DNA of 14,144 nt from Prevotellaceae bacterium UBA3849 (lineage in GTDB: Bacteria > Bacteroidota > Bacteroidia > Bacteroidales > Bacteroidaceae), in assembly GCA_002392645.1 (NCBI GenBank), contig DGHL01000004.1, positions 277 through 14,420 on the forward strand, in the 5' to 3' direction. The notes below the pieces were generated by a model. That model ran no database searches, was not told where the DNA came from, and worked only from the letters and a program-made list of their open reading frames with translations. The position numbers and the translations under genes are program-made. This document shows positions 1 through 5,665 of this stretch, piece by piece (the first letter of the stretch is position 1; every line of letters begins with the position of its first letter).

Positions 1-473
1 TTGGTCTTCACCACCTTGTTGCCGTTAGCCGCCATAATCTGTGCCAGAGACCAACCGAGGAGGTTGTTCCTTACGTGGCCCAGGTGCAGAGGCTTGTTGG
101 TATTAGGCGAAGAATATTCAATCATCACCAGCGGACTGTCTTCAGTAGCCTGCTTCTCGCCGTAATGCTCGTCAGCGTCAATCGTTTTCAGCAAGTCAGT
201 CCATGCGTTGTCGGCAATAGAGAGGTTAAGAAATCCCTTAACTACGTTGTATCCGGCAACGGCAGGGCAGTTAGCCTTCAGCCACTCGCCTATTTCGGCA
301 GCCGTATCTTCAGGTTTCTTCTTCGACATCTTGAGGAAAGGGAATACCACGAGCGTGAGGTTTCCTTCAAACTCGCTGCGTGTTTTCTGCAGCTGCGCCA
401 TCTTCTCAGGTATGTCCTGACCATAGAGTGTTTTTACAGCGGTAATCACCGCCGATGTTATCGTCTGTTCCAT
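1..473 (-). CDS. argS: Arginyl-tRNA synthetase, 5' part only (runs off the left edge)
   Basis: Reading the minus strand from the ATG at 473 gives 157 codons with no stop before the window edge. ArgS attaches arginine to tRNA-Arg in the cytoplasm. Residues 1-110 fit the N-terminal tRNA-binding domain of class I ArgS, including EFEGNLTLVVFPFLK near 34-48. Residues 121-140 carry the signature SSPNTNKPLHLGHVRNNLLG, whose HLGH (130-133) is the class I HIGH motif. The KMSK-like motif and the anticodon-binding domain lie outside the window. A TAACTTTG promoter box lies about 28 bp upstream on the same strand, and no Shine-Dalgarno sequence is visible. The signature is very characteristic, so I am confident of the family; whether the rest of the gene is intact cannot be seen. 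Confidence 0.96.
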   Translation of the reverse strand, partial: MEQTITSAVITAVKTLYGQDIPEKMAQLQKTRSEFEGNLTLVVFPFLKMSKKKPEDTAAEIGEWLKANCPAVAGYNVVKGFLNLSIADNAWTDLLKTIDADEHYGEKQATEDSPLVMIEYSSPNTNKPLHLGHVRNNLLGWSLAQIMAANGNKVVKT

Positions 474-500
474 TTCAGTGATGTTTACTTTATTTCAAAG

Positions 501-534
501 TGCAAAGTTACTCTTTTCTTTCCAATTATGCAAG
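501..534 (-). promoter_or_regulatory. Promoter of argS
   Basis: On the minus strand TAACTTTGCA (510-501) matches the Bacteroidetes -7 consensus TAnnTTTG. A weak CTTG sits about 20 nt upstream (534-531) at the -33 position. This would give a leader of roughly 20-25 nt before the argS ATG at 473. Confidence 0.7.
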
Positions 535-786
535 AAAACCACGTTCTAATTGTTGTTTTCCGCTCGTGGCATGACGAACGGCTTTTTATACGTGCAAGAC
601 AAAAATGTGCTATCCTGTGCAGTCTTTCCATACCCCCATGCAGAGTATTTAACTGCCGTTTCCTTGCGACGAAAGTCACGAAAGTCAATTTCATGCTCAA
701 ATATCGCAAAATCACGAAAATTCAGTAATGTACTGATAATAAACGTAGTACGTATGATTTGAGAAAGCAGGCACATGCCTTGCCAT

Positions 787-850
787 CGTAAAAGCATAGC
801 TTTTACAATGTAATATGATAGCTTTTACATTGTAGAAGCTATCATATTAC
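787..850. repeat. Nested, mutually exclusive inverted repeats
   Basis: Three perfect inverted repeats are packed into 63 bp. The first is GTAAAAGC (788-795) with GCTTTTAC (799-806). The second is ACAATGTAA (805-813) with TTACATTGT (825-833). The third is a 15-bp arm at 810-824 with its exact complement at 836-850, spacer 11 nt. The second and third share bases, so only one can form at a time. Near-identical direct copies of AGCTTTTACAnTGTA occur at 799-812 and 821-834, and CGTAAAAGCAT recurs at 787-797 and 875-885. No T-run follows, so this is not a standard terminator. It resembles a dispersed intergenic repeat, but no second complete copy lies in the window. Confidence 0.75.
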
Positions 851-1033
851 GACATGAAACGATGCAAATTGCGACGTAAAAGCATACATATTACATGAAA
901 AACCAATGAAAAAGTGAAAGAAAAGGAGACTAAACAGAGCGTTTTCACACTTATTCACATCTCTTTTGCGTTTTCCGCAACTGCTGAAATGTTCGCAAAT
1001 GTCATGAAGCCTGATTGCGAAAATGTACTATCC

Positions 1034-1107
1034 TTACATGTGTCTTGCGACAAAAAAGAGGCTCGTTTCGTCCATTTGTCACAAATAAGCATCCTTGTCG
1101 CATGTAA
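1034..1107. repeat. Interrupted inverted repeat
   Basis: TGCGACAA (1046-1053) pairs with TTGTCGCA (1095-1102), and the stem continues, after a 7-nt bulge on the left side, with TTACA (1034-1038) against TGTAA (1103-1107). The loop is about 41 nt. It lies just upstream of the promoter at 1155. The function is unknown. Confidence 0.45.
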
Positions 1108-1154
1108 CATGAACGAAAAAAGCGAAAAAACACACCTCTCGCCGATATTCGTTG

Positions 1155-1162
1155 TAACTTTG
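1155..1162 (+). promoter_or_regulatory. -7 box upstream of the tiny membrane ORFs
   Basis: TAACTTTG followed by C matches the Bacteroidetes -7 consensus exactly. No clear TTTG is found 19 nt upstream, so the -33 part is weak. A start site near 1168 would leave about 50 nt of leader before the ATG at 1219. Confidence 0.6.
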
Positions 1163-1218
1163 CATTGTCAAACAAAACAAGACAACAGAATATTAACAAT
1201 TTTAAAAAATATAAGATT

Positions 1219-1383
1219 ATGAAGTTCACAATGATTTTCCTTTTCGTAGCAATGGTAATAGCAGTATGTGCAATAGTAGAGAAAATGAAGGCTTTCTTTG
1301 AAAGCGATGAACTGCTTGACGCATATAAGAACCACCATCTGTCTTATGTATGGACCGACATCTCTTATGGCTCAATAAGATGA
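1219..1383 (+). CDS. Tiny predicted membrane protein (54 aa), unknown function
   Basis: I do not recognise this protein. From the ATG at 1219 it encodes 54 residues: a hydrophobic helix at about residues 3-21 (TMIFLFVAMVIAVCAIV), then a mixed-charge tail with KMKAFFESDELLDAYK. One in-frame codon earlier in the same open frame gives an 18-residue longer product, but that extension is basic and overlaps the expected transcription start, so I prefer 1219. An exact TAACTTTG box lies about 57 bp upstream. The stop TGA overlaps the ATG of the next small ORF as ATGA (1380-1383), the same arrangement used by topA-aroK-speA here. A single-helix inner-membrane microprotein is plausible; chance ORF is the alternative because two inverted repeats (1323-1350 and 1359-1382) lie in its 3' half. 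Confidence 0.5.
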   Translation: MKFTMIFLFVAMVIAVCAIVEKMKAFFESDELLDAYKNHHLSYVWTDISYGSIR

Positions 1384-1565
1384 CTGAGTCGCTACCGCAC
1401 GACGAACAAGTCATTTTCCCACATATTCCAGAGGACTATCAGGCACATGAAAACCGGGAACGAGAGTTTTCTTCATACGTGATATCTTCATTAATGGTCT
1501 TGTCAGTAATCCTTGACACAATGTTGTTCCTGGATGACGACAAGACCATTTCTTGTAAAAGTTGA
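1380..1565 (+). CDS. Second tiny predicted membrane protein (61 aa), translationally coupled
   Basis: Starting at the ATG that overlaps the preceding stop (ATGA, 1380-1383), this frame encodes 61 residues that I do not recognise. About 30 acidic or polar residues precede a hydrophobic segment at about 31-51 (YVISSLMVLSVILDTMLFL), followed by an acidic DDDK and a short tail ending SCKS. The stop overlap and the repetition of a one-helix design argue for a coupled pair. Against it, the hydrophobic stretch and C-terminus coincide with a perfect 12-bp inverted repeat (1493-1504 with 1539-1550), so selection could be on RNA structure instead. The argB promoter begins about 30 bp after the stop. 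Confidence 0.42.
   Translation: MTESLPHDEQVIFPHIPEDYQAHENREREFSSYVISSLMVLSVILDTMLFLDDDKTISCKS
1493..1550 (+). repeat. Perfect 12-bp inverted repeat inside the second tiny ORF
   Basis: AATGGTCTTGTC (1493-1504) is exactly complementary to GACAAGACCATT (1539-1550). The 34-nt interior can extend the stem with GT/AC and ATCC (1509-1512)/GGAT (1532-1535). The following bases are tcttgtaaaag, a poor T-tract, so a classic intrinsic terminator is unlikely. Confidence 0.6.
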
Positions 1566-1595
1566 GGGAACAAATTAAAAAACAGACAAGTTTAT

Positions 1596-1626
1596 TTTGT
1601 ACTGCACCCGATTTTTTGTAACTTTG
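1596..1626 (+). promoter_or_regulatory. Promoter of argB
   Basis: TTTG (1596-1599), 19 nt, then TAACTTTG (1619-1626) is a perfect match to the Bacteroidetes sigma-AB type promoter TTTG-N19-TAnnTTTG. Transcription would begin near 1631-1634, leaving only about 12-15 nt before the ATG at 1646. A start at the GTG at 1637 would leave almost no leader. Confidence 0.85.
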
Positions 1627-1645
1627 CACAAAAATAGTGAAGAAT

Positions 1646-2497
1646 ATGGATACATGTAACGAAAATAGCGCCACGGCATGCAAGGTGGCGCAGAGAGAGA
1701 AACTTACTATAGTGAAAGTAGGCGGCGCAGTGGTGGAAGATCCGGAGCAGCTTGCAGCACTCCTTGAGAATTTCTCTGCCATACCAGGCAAGAAGGTGTT
1801 GGTACACGGTGGCGGCAGACGCGCCACGAAGATTGCCGCACAGTTCGGCATAGAGAGCCACATGGTGGGCGGCAGACGAATAACCGACGCCGAAATGCTG
1901 TCGGTAGTGACAATGGTGTACGGTGGTTTGGTAAATAAAAACCTCGTGGCACAGTTGCAAGCCAAAGGTGTATGCGCACTCGGACTGACCGGTGCCGACA
2001 TGGACGTAATACGCTCGCACAAGCGTCCGCTGAAGAAGGTGAAGATGGACGACGGTACGGAGCAGATGGTGGACTTCGGTTTCGTAGGCGACGTGGACTA
2101 TGCCGACGGCGACCGTCTGGCATCGCTCCTCAACAGCGGCATAACGCCGGTAGTGGCTCCGCTGACACACGACGGACAGGGTAACATACTCAACACCAAC
2201 GCCGACACCATGGCATCCACCGTGGCTACGGCATTGGCAAAGCATTTTGACGTGACGCTGATATTCTCGTTTGAGAAGAAGGGTGTGCTTGCCAACCCTG
2301 ACGATGACGAGAGCGTTATACCATCAATAACCCGCGAGTCGTTCAACAAGTACGTTAACGATGGTATCATCTCCGGCGGTATGATTCCGAAGGTAGAGAA
2401 TGCCCTCGCTGCCGTAGAGGCCGGCGTAGGCAGGGTGATAATAACCCTTGCCACAAAGATAGACGGCAACCACGGGACGGTAATTCATAATGCATAA
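1646..2497 (+). CDS. argB: Acetylglutamate kinase (possibly succinylglutamate kinase)
   Basis: The product phosphorylates the gamma-carboxyl of an N-acylated glutamate, the second committed step of arginine/ornithine synthesis in the cytoplasm. From the ATG at 1646 it is 283 aa, near the usual 260-300. Amino-acid-kinase motifs are visible: KVGG at 24-27, VHGGG at 53-57, GGRRITD at 75-81, NTNADT at 183-188 and SGGMIPK at 243-249. An in-frame GTG at 1637 adds three residues; I prefer the ATG because the promoter ends at 1626. In Bacteroides fragilis this pathway is known to use succinylated intermediates, so the substrate may be N-succinylglutamate; the sequence alone does not decide. The last codons (after GTVI) lie in a repeat at 2481-2506, so the HNA tail is repeat-derived. 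The next gene starts 83 bp downstream. Confidence 0.93.
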   Translation: MDTCNENSATACKVAQREKLTIVKVGGAVVEDPEQLAALLENFSAIPGKKVLVHGGGRRATKIAAQFGIESHMVGGRRITDAEMLSVVTMVYGGLVNKNLVAQLQAKGVCALGLTGADMDVIRSHKRPLKKVKMDDGTEQMVDFGFVGDVDYADGDRLASLLNSGITPVVAPLTHDGQGNILNTNADTMASTVATALAKHFDVTLIFSFEKKGVLANPDDDESVIPSITRESFNKYVNDGIISGGMIPKVENALAAVEAGVGRVIITLATKIDGNHGTVIHNA

Positions 2498-2580
2498 TTC
2501 ATAATGTATCACTCCATTCCCCCTCCCTCACAGGGAGGGACGGGGTGGGCCTCTTTAACTCATAACTCACAACTCATAAC
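2481..2580. repeat. Composite intergenic repeat spanning the argB stop and reaching the sigma-factor start
   Basis: It has three parts. TAATTCATAATG occurs twice (2481-2492, 2495-2506). A GC-rich hairpin follows, CCCTCCCT (2521-2528) with AGGGAGGG (2532-2539) around a 3-nt loop. Then AACTCATAAC occurs twice (2557-2566, 2571-2580). The first part supplies the last codons and stop of argB, and the last part ends exactly where the sigma factor's TTG begins. No T-run follows the hairpin. It looks like an inserted short repeat, not a designed terminator. Confidence 0.6.
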
Positions 2581-3075
2581 TTGAACATAGTTCACGACAT
2601 ACTACCACTAAAGAACACCATGTACCGCCTGGCGCTGCGCATAACACTCAGCAGCCAGGAGGCAGAAGACGTAGTGCAGGATGTCATTATAAAGTTATGG
2701 AAGAGCAGCGACAGACTCGGTGAGATAGACAACCTTGAGGCATACACGCTGCGCATGACGCGCAACCTGGCACTCGACCGCCAACGCATGAAGATAAACC
2801 AAAGCGAATCGCTCGATGCCACTGCCGACGATACTGCCACCGCACAGCCCGACGTTTACACTAACATAGAACGACAAGAGAGAATAGAGTCTATCAGGAC
2901 CATGATGAACTCACTGCCCGAGAAGCAACGCATAGCCATGCAACTACGCGACTTCGAAGGTAAGTCGTACAAGGAAATTGCCGACATCATGGAGATAACA
3001 GAAGATCAGGTAAAGGTAAACATCTTCAGGGCAAGACAGACAGTAAAAAGCAAGTTAACTTCTTTTAACACATAA
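2581..3075 (+). CDS. RNA polymerase sigma factor, sigma-70/ECF type
   Basis: The 164-residue product should direct RNA polymerase to a particular promoter set. Region 2 is at about 14-70, with the sigma signature EAEDVVQDVIIKLWK (27-41) and a following AYTLRMTRNLALDRQR. Region 4 is at about 105-158, with LPEKQRIAMQLRDFEGKSYKE and a helix-turn-helix IADIMEITEDQVKVNIFRAR. The start is uncertain: no ATG lies upstream of residue 14, an in-frame stop is at 2563-2565, and homologues I know of in Bacteroidales begin several residues before the LPL motif, so the TTG at 2581 is the best choice. The start abuts the repeat at 2481-2580. The next gene, 67 bp downstream, encodes a one-helix membrane protein that may be its partner. 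The regulon is not known. Confidence 0.9.
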   Translation: MNIVHDILPLKNTMYRLALRITLSSQEAEDVVQDVIIKLWKSSDRLGEIDNLEAYTLRMTRNLALDRQRMKINQSESLDATADDTATAQPDVYTNIERQERIESIRTMMNSLPEKQRIAMQLRDFEGKSYKEIADIMEITEDQVKVNIFRARQTVKSKLTSFNT

Positions 3076-3091
3076 GACTGTAACATTACGC

Positions 3092-3106
3092 CGACGTCAT
3101 ACGTCG
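3092..3106. repeat. Small hairpin between sigma factor and its neighbour
   Basis: CGACG (3092-3096) pairs with CGTCG (3102-3106) around TCATA, and a TTA/TAA pair can extend the stem across a small bulge. No T-run follows. It is in the 67-bp gap between two same-strand genes and does not look like a terminator. Confidence 0.35.
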
Positions 3107-3142
3107 TAAGCATAGAAAGCAATAAAAACAGATTATCTCAAC

Positions 3143-3643
3143 ATGACAATGGACTACAAATACATAGAACAACTGCTGGAGCGATACTTCGAGTGCGAGA
3201 CATCACTTGAAGAGGAGCAGATTCTCCGCGCATTCTTCGCTCAGGAGAACGTACCCGTACGTCTGTTGCCATACCGCCAGCTCTTCACGGAGCAGACCTT
3301 CGCTAAGAACGAGGAGGCGCTTGGTGCCGACTTCGACAGCAAGATCCTATCCATCATCAACGAAGAGAAGGCTAAGGAGCCTGCACACGTAAAGGCACAC
3401 AAGGTGACGCTGAGCCACAGACTCAGGCCGCTCTACAAAGCCGCCGCCTGTGTAGCCGTAGTGCTCGCCATCGGACAGGCAGCACAGATGCCATACAATG
3501 ATGCCGAGGCTGAGCAGCGCAAGGACATGGCACGCTCCATCGAGATGCTGCAGCGCATACAGAAAGACCAGAACACTGTAGCGCAGGGCGACACCGCAAA
3601 GGCTTTACAGAAGATACAGCCGGAAACGACATTCGCCAACTAA
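3143..3643 (+). CDS. Small single-helix membrane protein, possible anti-sigma partner
   Basis: This 166-residue protein has no named family that I can assign with certainty. The first ~95 residues are predicted cytoplasmic and open with DYKYIEQLLERYFECETSLE (4-23), a pattern I associate with Bacteroidales proteins encoded beside ECF sigma factors. A hydrophobic segment follows at about 97-116 (LYKAAACVAVVLAIGQAAQM), then a polar, Gln- and Lys-rich C-terminal tail of 50 residues that would be periplasmic and may form a coiled coil. The architecture (cytoplasmic N-domain, one helix, external tail) fits an anti-sigma factor, but the HxxxCxxC zinc motif of ZAS anti-sigmas is absent; only one Cys (18) is in the N-domain. 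It starts at the ATG at 3143 or, two codons later, at 3149. It is probably cotranscribed with the sigma gene. The function is inferred from context only. Confidence 0.75.
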   Translation: MTMDYKYIEQLLERYFECETSLEEEQILRAFFAQENVPVRLLPYRQLFTEQTFAKNEEALGADFDSKILSIINEEKAKEPAHVKAHKVTLSHRLRPLYKAAACVAVVLAIGQAAQMPYNDAEAEQRKDMARSIEMLQRIQKDQNTVAQGDTAKALQKIQPETTFAN

Positions 3644-3721
3644 GGCTTTTATACGCGATAATATTATTTCTATGCTTTATAAATAAAGATATCCTATCAA
3701 AAACAATCGATTAAAACAATA

Positions 3722-3846
3722 AAGCCGTAAGGACTGAGAAGCCCACACGGTTTGTCAAACAAGAATTGCTTATCCTGCAATCTTTGCGACAAAAGGGAAG
3801 ACCTTCAGCACAGCGATACTGAAAGTCTTCCCTCTTTATTTTTCTT
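3722..3846 (+). ncRNA. Candidate structured RNA (sRNA or structured 3' UTR)
   Basis: Three nested or successive stems precede a terminator. AAGCCGT (3722-3728) pairs with ACGGTTT (3747-3753), with one G-U. TTTGTC (3751-3756) pairs with GACAAA (3788-3793), enclosing ATTGC (3765-3769) with GCAAT (3777-3781). The first two stems share bases 3751-3753. The terminator stem follows at 3795-3832. No good TAnnTTTG promoter is found; TATGCTTT at 3671-3678 is a weak candidate. It may therefore be the 3' UTR of the gene ending at 3643, not an independent RNA. Confidence 0.4.
3795..3846 (+). terminator. Rho-independent terminator downstream of the sigma/membrane-protein pair
   Basis: A 14-bp stem (3795-3808 with 3819-3832, one mismatch) has a 10-nt loop and is followed by TCTTTATTTTTCTT. 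It lies 150 bp after the stop at 3643 and is the only strong terminator on this strand before the minus-strand GH28 gene. Confidence 0.85.
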
Positions 3847-3848
3847 AT

Positions 3849-3894
3849 AGGTGGGTTCTAATAATTCCCACTGTTAGATTTTTGAATTTGTTTC
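3849..3894 (+). repeat. 46-bp repeat end, copy 1
   Basis: These 46 bp are the reverse complement of 14027-14072 with a single mismatch. The outer 23 bp also match 13880-13902 with one mismatch. The outer part begins AGGTGGGTTCTAATAATTCC and contains its own short stem, GTGGG with CCCAC. No second end is visible nearby, so this looks like a solo or truncated copy of the element at 13879-14073. Confidence 0.85.
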
Positions 3895-3932
3895 GAGTGC
3901 AGAGTGTCAGTTGTTGAGGAAGGCATGATGCA

Positions 3933-3967
3933 ATTCTCCCTTCCCCCGCGGAGGGGGAAGGGAGAAT
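3933..3967 (-). terminator. GC-rich hairpin just after the GH28 gene, possible terminator
   Basis: A perfect 15-bp stem (3933-3947 with 3953-3967) surrounds GCGGA. It sits 13 bp beyond the stop of the minus-strand GH28 gene. No T-run follows on the minus strand, so termination is uncertain. The CCCTTCCCCC composition recalls the hairpin at 2521-2539 and may be a dispersed repeat. Confidence 0.5.
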
Positions 3968-3979
3968 GAGTAAGGTTCT

Positions 3980-5470
3980 TTATTTCTCTTTGAAGTTCTT
4001 CACGTTATCCAGGGTAATGCGCTCACCCTTTGAATTGTCGATCTTGACATTCTTGAAGGTTATGTCCTTCGCATAATGCATGTCAGCACCATGTTCGGTG
4101 ACAAACAAGGAGTTCTCAAGCAGCACATTGCTGAGCGGCATCTCCGGCAGGCCATTGAAATACACCGCACGCTTGGCACCCTGGCAGGTGATGTTTGAGA
4201 TATAGAGGTTCTTGAAGCATGGAGTCTCCTCCGTAACCTGCGGCACTGCATCTGCTGCAGAGGTATCGCCGTCGGCCTTGCCCGCTACAGGCTTGTTGGC
4301 ATAATAGAGGCTGAAGGTGAACGCATCCTCTGCTATGTTTACCATGTTGATCTGGTCGATGTAGATATTCTCTACAACTCCGCCACGGCCACGCGTCGAT
4401 TTCATGCGCAAACCCGTGTCGGTACCATTGAAGAGACAGTTGTAAACATATATGTTCCTTGCACCGCTCGACATCTCAGAGCCTATAACGAAGCCGCCAT
4501 GACCATGCAGCACGGTGCAATTCTCTATCACCACATTCTGGCATGGCATCTTCCATTCCCTACCCTCTTTGTCCTTACCGCTCTTTATGCAGATAGCGTC
4601 ATCGCCTACATCGAACGTAGAGTTCTTGATGATGCAGCGGTTGCATGACTCAAGGTCAAGTCCGTCGCCATTCTGCGCATACCATGGATTACGTATAGTG
4701 ACGCCGTCGATGGTAACGTCAACGCACTTCAGCGGATGAGTGTTCCATGCTGGAGAATTACTCAGAGTAACTTCCTGAAGCAGCACGCGCTCGCACTCAG
4801 TGAACTCAAGCAACACCGGACGCTCCAACACCCTGCGGAAGTCTGGCTTACCAGCCTTGCCGGCAAATTCGTCTTGCTTTGCGTCTGGATACCATACGTT
4901 CTTGTGCTCTATGCCTGCTCCTGAGGTAAGGGCCTTCCACTGGTTCTCTGTGAACTTGCCTTTCTTCGACGGTCTCCAGTATTCACCTTGTCCGTCAATG
5001 GCACCAGGACCTGTTATGGCGATGTCGTGTTTCTTATATGCGCACAGCGGTGCCATCTTCTTATTGGCAGTGTTACCCTCGTAAATGGTACTCACCTTAG
5101 GATAGGCGTCAAAGTCTTTCGTAAACAGAATCAGGGCACCGCGCTCAAGGTGCAGTTCTGTGTTGTTCTCAAACTGTATCGGACCGGTAAGCCATATACC
5201 TGCCGGCACTACGAGCTTGCCGCCTCCCTTGCCTTCGAGGGCCTTCATAGCCTTGGCAAAGGCATCGGTACAAAGCGTACCGCCATCACCTACTGCGCCG
5301 AAGTCGGTAAGGCACACGACGTTTTCAGGAATCTGAGGCAACGCCACCTGCGGCATGTTGAATGGGATGTTCTTTGCCGAGACAGTGGCATACTTATCGG
5401 CAGCCTGCACTACTGTGCACATGGCGCAAAGCATAAGCAGCGCCAAGGTAGAGAGTAAAGTCTTTTTCAT
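3980..5470 (-). CDS. Secreted glycoside hydrolase family 28 (polygalacturonase-type pectinase)
   Basis: The enzyme is expected to hydrolyse alpha-1,4-galacturonosyl or related linkages in pectin, in the periplasm or at the surface. The 496-aa product begins with a signal peptide (MKKTLLSTLALLMLCAMCTVVQA, residues 1-23 by position), probably cut before ADKY. An N-terminal GH28 cap motif DFGAVGDGGTLCTDAF is at 56-71. The parallel beta-helix carries the GH28 catalytic set: NGD at 267-269, GDD at 289-291, GHGG at 323-326 and RMK at 355-357, in the usual order and spacing. Ser or Cys is not at position 1 of a lipobox, so it is probably soluble. It has its own promoter (5532-5562) and is divergent from topA. 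No SusC/SusD, transporter or regulator lies beside it, so it is an orphan here. Exo versus endo action and exact substrate (rhamnogalacturonan is possible) cannot be told. Confidence 0.94.
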   Translation of the reverse strand: MKKTLLSTLALLMLCAMCTVVQAADKYATVSAKNIPFNMPQVALPQIPENVVCLTDFGAVGDGGTLCTDAFAKAMKALEGKGGGKLVVPAGIWLTGPIQFENNTELHLERGALILFTKDFDAYPKVSTIYEGNTANKKMAPLCAYKKHDIAITGPGAIDGQGEYWRPSKKGKFTENQWKALTSGAGIEHKNVWYPDAKQDEFAGKAGKPDFRRVLERPVLLEFTECERVLLQEVTLSNSPAWNTHPLKCVDVTIDGVTIRNPWYAQNGDGLDLESCNRCIIKNSTFDVGDDAICIKSGKDKEGREWKMPCQNVVIENCTVLHGHGGFVIGSEMSSGARNIYVYNCLFNGTDTGLRMKSTRGRGGVVENIYIDQINMVNIAEDAFTFSLYYANKPVAGKADGDTSAADAVPQVTEETPCFKNLYISNITCQGAKRAVYFNGLPEMPLSNVLLENSLFVTEHGADMHYAKDITFKNVKIDNSKGERITLDNVKNFKEK

Positions 5471-5531
5471 ATTGTATTAACTTAATGTTGCTTCTGTAGA
5501 TGTTCTTCTGTCAAATAAAATGTTTCGCCTG

Positions 5532-5562
5532 CAAATTTACATCTTTTTTTTCATTCCGCAAG
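5532..5562 (-). promoter_or_regulatory. Promoter of the GH28 gene
   Basis: On the minus strand CTTG (5562-5559), 19 nt, then TAAATTTG (5539-5532) fits TTTG-N19-TAnnTTTG with one mismatch in the -33 box. The leader to the ATG at 5470 would be about 55 nt. Confidence 0.75.
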
Positions 5563-5665
5563 ACAATAATACACAAACATATGGGTAAATTTGCGCCATT
5601 ACGTCTCTTTTAGTTAAAAAAATAAAAATATACACTATATAATAAGGTGTAAAAAAAAGTTTTTG

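Larger units (their letters stand above)
474..1218. other. Long AT-rich intergenic stretch, hairpin-rich, no convincing gene
   Basis: Between the divergent argS and small-ORF promoters lie about 745 bp. Open frames here are overlapping, rich in rare-looking codons and lack recognisable domains. The visible content is structural: a 9-bp tandem repeat cgaaagtca (670-678, 679-687); hairpins CAGTA-atg-TACTG (723-735) and ACGTA-g-TACGT (743-753); the nested inverted repeats at 787-850; and an interrupted inverted repeat at 1034-1107. Fragments with TGCGA or TCGCA recur about every 25-50 bp (for example near 871, 990, 1016, 1046, 1097), which may mark a degraded repeat. Confidence 0.6.
3644..3979. 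other. Intergenic region with structured RNA, terminator and repeat ends
   Basis: There is no gene in these 336 bp. From left to right they contain AT-rich spacer (3650-3720), a cluster of complementary segments (3722-3793), a strong rho-independent terminator for the plus strand (3795-3846), a 46-bp repeat also found inverted near the right edge (3849-3894), and a GC-rich hairpin at the 3' end of the minus-strand GH28 gene (3933-3967). Confidence 0.7.

Noticed and set aside
75..728. 217-codon plus-strand open frame over argS
   Set aside because: It is antisense to the clear ArgS signature and then runs into AT-rich intergenic DNA; its residue composition is not protein-like.
914..1222. 102-codon plus-strand open frame as a gene
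   Set aside because: No domain, no RBS or fitting promoter, and it runs through the inverted repeat at 1034-1107 and the promoter box at 1155 of the next unit.
1411..2022. Long minus-strand frames opposite argB
   Set aside because: They are shadows of argB codon bias; argB has all family motifs and a perfect promoter.
2485..2512. dif-like chromosome dimer resolution site
   Set aside because: CATAATGTAT resembles part of a dif core, but the flanking XerC/XerD arms are absent and the sequence is explained by the TAATTCATAATG repeat.
4988..5458. 156-codon plus-strand frame opposite the GH28 gene
   Set aside because: Antisense shadow of a gene with signal peptide and full GH28 motifs; no recognisable product.
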